A stretch of DNA of 6,047 nucleotides from Nitrososphaerales archaeon TH5893 (GTDB lineage: Archaea > Thermoproteota > Nitrososphaeria > Nitrososphaerales > Nitrososphaeraceae), in contig JAATVT010000246.1 in assembly GCA_014523685.1 (NCBI GenBank), positions 1 through 6,047 on the forward strand. The letters are read 5' to 3'. Within the stretch, counting starts at the first letter, position 1. Each line of letters starts with the position of its first letter. Shown here one piece after another: positions 4,800 through 6,047 of the stretch. Position numbers and translations under genes: made by a program. The notes beneath the pieces were generated by a model that was given only the letters and a program-made list of their open reading frames with translations, was not told the origin of the DNA and ran no database searches.

Positions 4800-5839
4800 T
4801 GAAAACTACGCTTGGATATTATCATAGGTCCAATTCACTGTTGCAACAAAAAATTATCCTAGCGCTCCAGAAAGAAAATGCATATCCACATAAGGTAACC
4901 AAGATTGACATTGAAGAAACCCATATCTCGTGGGTTTTTCTTACCGGAAAATACGCTTACAAATTAAAAAAGCAATTAAAATTTGGAAAAGTTTTGAATT
5001 TCTCAACACTTAACTTAAGGAAAAAATACTGCCAAAAAGAAGTCAATCTGAATAAAATCCTCTGTAATAATATGTACAAAGGTGTAGTTAAAATTGTCGA
5101 CCAAAATGATAATATAAAGATTAAAGATTTACGCCGCAGTGGAAGGGCAATAGATTATGCAGTAAAGATGATTGAAATACCACAAGAATTTCGTATGGAC
5201 AAGCTCCTCCTTGAAAATAAAATTGATTTTCACACTATAACAAGACTGGCAGAGATTCTAGTAAAATTTCACAAGTCTACATGTACAAACAATAGGGTTT
5301 TGCAATTTGGTCAACCAAAAGCTATTAGAATGAAAATTCTTGAAAACTTTAAAACTATTTCAAAATTGGTTAAAATTTCAGCCGAATTTGAGCCAAAATC
5401 GCTCGCGTTTGTTAAGAATAAGAAGTCATTATTTTACCGACGTATCAATGAAAGAAAAATACGTGAGATCCACGGAGACTTATATCTGAAGAACATCTTT
5501 GTTTTATATCCTAAATTTTACCTCTATGATAGGATTGAATTTAATGATTCCTTAAGATATGCCGATGTTGCAGAAGATGTAGCGCATCTTTCCATGGATT
5601 TAGATTATAATGGGAGGAGTGATCTACGAAAATATTTTCTAAGTCAATATATGAAAAAAAGCGAAGACCAAAGTTTAGAAGAATTGATTTATTTCTTGAT
5701 GTGCTATAAGGCGTGTATCAGAGCAAAAGTCTCTTTTTTTCGTGCTACTGAAGAAAGAAATCATAGAAAGAGAGTGCAATGCACTAAGGAGGCCAATGAG
5801 CACCTTCAATTAGCAGCCTCGTACCTCAATTTATTTTAA
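4799..5839 (+). CDS. Aminoglycoside-phosphotransferase-like kinase (COG2187-like)
   Basis: The product has 346 residues and a protein-kinase-like (APH) fold. The N-terminal lobe contains ETHISWVFLTGKYAYKLKK (40-58), where Lys residues after AYK are likely nucleotide contacts, and the elements NLRKKYCQKEVNLN (72-85) and DYAVKMIEIP (119-128). The C-terminal lobe has the catalytic loop HGDLYLKN (225-232, base Asp227, Asn232), the metal-binding YDRIEFND (242-250, Asp244), and the family-typical DVAEDVAHLSMDLDYNGRSD (256-275) and IRAKVSF (307-313). These motifs match the COG2187 family of uncharacterised APH-like proteins; despite the name, aminoglycoside resistance is not implied and the substrate is unknown. 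In many bacteria this domain is fused at its C-terminus to an AAA_33 kinase; here that partner is the upstream gene. All key catalytic residues are present. Confidence 0.87.
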   Translation: MKTTLGYYHRSNSLLQQKIILALQKENAYPHKVTKIDIEETHISWVFLTGKYAYKLKKQLKFGKVLNFSTLNLRKKYCQKEVNLNKILCNNMYKGVVKIVDQNDNIKIKDLRRSGRAIDYAVKMIEIPQEFRMDKLLLENKIDFHTITRLAEILVKFHKSTCTNNRVLQFGQPKAIRMKILENFKTISKLVKISAEFEPKSLAFVKNKKSLFYRRINERKIREIHGDLYLKNIFVLYPKFYLYDRIEFNDSLRYADVAEDVAHLSMDLDYNGRSDLRKYFLSQYMKKSEDQSLEELIYFLMCYKACIRAKVSFFRATEERNHRKRVQCTKEANEHLQLAASYLNLF

Positions 5840-5884
5840 ATGTCTGGACTGTCAAACAACACATAATCAAAACATTCTAGAATA
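5840..5884. other. Convergent intergenic spacer
   Basis: This 45-base spacer lies between two convergent genes. It contains ATTCTAGAAT at 5874-5883, a perfect 10-base palindrome. No clear oligo-T terminator is visible on the plus strand. Confidence 0.4.
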
Positions 5885-6047
5885 TTATTTCTTTACCATT
5901 CCCAGTTGTATAATCCTTGCTGTTTTGGTAGGTTGAGAAATAATTGTCTGATTATTTGGGTTAACTGCTACCCCCCTTGATCCATATGATGTCCCATATA
6001 GCCGTGCATCTGCCTTTCTTGTAAGGGAAACTTTAATGACACACTCA
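5885..6047 (-). CDS. C-terminal end of an unrecognised protein (5' partial)
   Basis: On the minus strand a frame is open from the right edge to TAA at 5885-5887 and gives 53 residues. It reads VIKVSLTRKADARLYGTSYG, then RGVAVNPNNQTIISQP and TKTARIIQLGMVKK. The composition is rich in Gly, Ser, Thr and Asn with alternating hydrophobics, suggesting a beta-rich C-terminus. I do not recognise the family. The gene converges on the kinase operon, and its start lies outside the window. Other frames here carry stops, which supports this one. Confidence 0.6.
   Translation of the reverse strand, partial: ECVIKVSLTRKADARLYGTSYGSRGVAVNPNNQTIISQPTKTARIIQLGMVKK

Noticed and set aside
4799..5839. Antibiotic-resistance aminoglycoside phosphotransferase
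   Set aside because: Only the fold and catalytic loop are shared; the overall motif set fits the uncharacterised COG2187 family, whose association is with a P-loop kinase rather than with resistance.

Overview
The window looks like a piece of an AT-rich ammonia-oxidising thaumarchaeal (Nitrososphaeria) chromosome, most likely a soil Nitrososphaerales lineage such as Nitrosocosmicus; the genus is inference. The clues are a secreted CHRD-domain protein, a secreted cupredoxin-fold protein, an HTH_45-type winged-helix protein, a universal stress protein N-terminus, and archaeal TATA boxes centred about 24-29 bases upstream of start codons, which implies leaderless transcripts.

Layout, left to right. 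Positions 2-163 hold the C-terminal end of an unrecognised plus-strand gene. Positions 388-726 encode a small acidic secreted protein whose signal peptide carries an in-frame TGA. Positions 862-1060 hold a minus-strand protein remnant, also cut by TGA. Two complete minus-strand genes for exported proteins follow: a cupredoxin-fold protein that lacks the Cys and Met copper ligands (1067-1567) and a CHRD-domain protein (1661-2191).

Positions 2406 to 3815 form a gene graveyard, and every remnant is on the minus strand. From 3815 downwards these are half a CBS domain, the C-terminus of an alpha/beta hydrolase joined to it, a doubtful short frame, the N-terminus of a universal stress protein, the C-terminus of a metallo-beta-lactamase-fold protein (persulfide-dioxygenase-like), and a frameshifted secreted protein. 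Several were visible only by joining frames by hand.

From 3946 the plus strand is intact again: a small winged-helix protein, then a two-gene operon of a P-loop kinase (4290-4799, TTG start) and an aminoglycoside-phosphotransferase-like kinase (4799-5839) that overlap by one base as TAATG. In many bacteria these two domains form one protein with the phosphotransferase-like domain first; here they are separate and in reversed order. A convergent partial gene closes the window (5885-6047).

I found no rRNA, tRNA, CRISPR array or recognisable transposase. The most notable items are the split and reordered kinase pair, the cluster of truncated stress and metabolic genes, and the copper-ligand-deficient cupredoxin.
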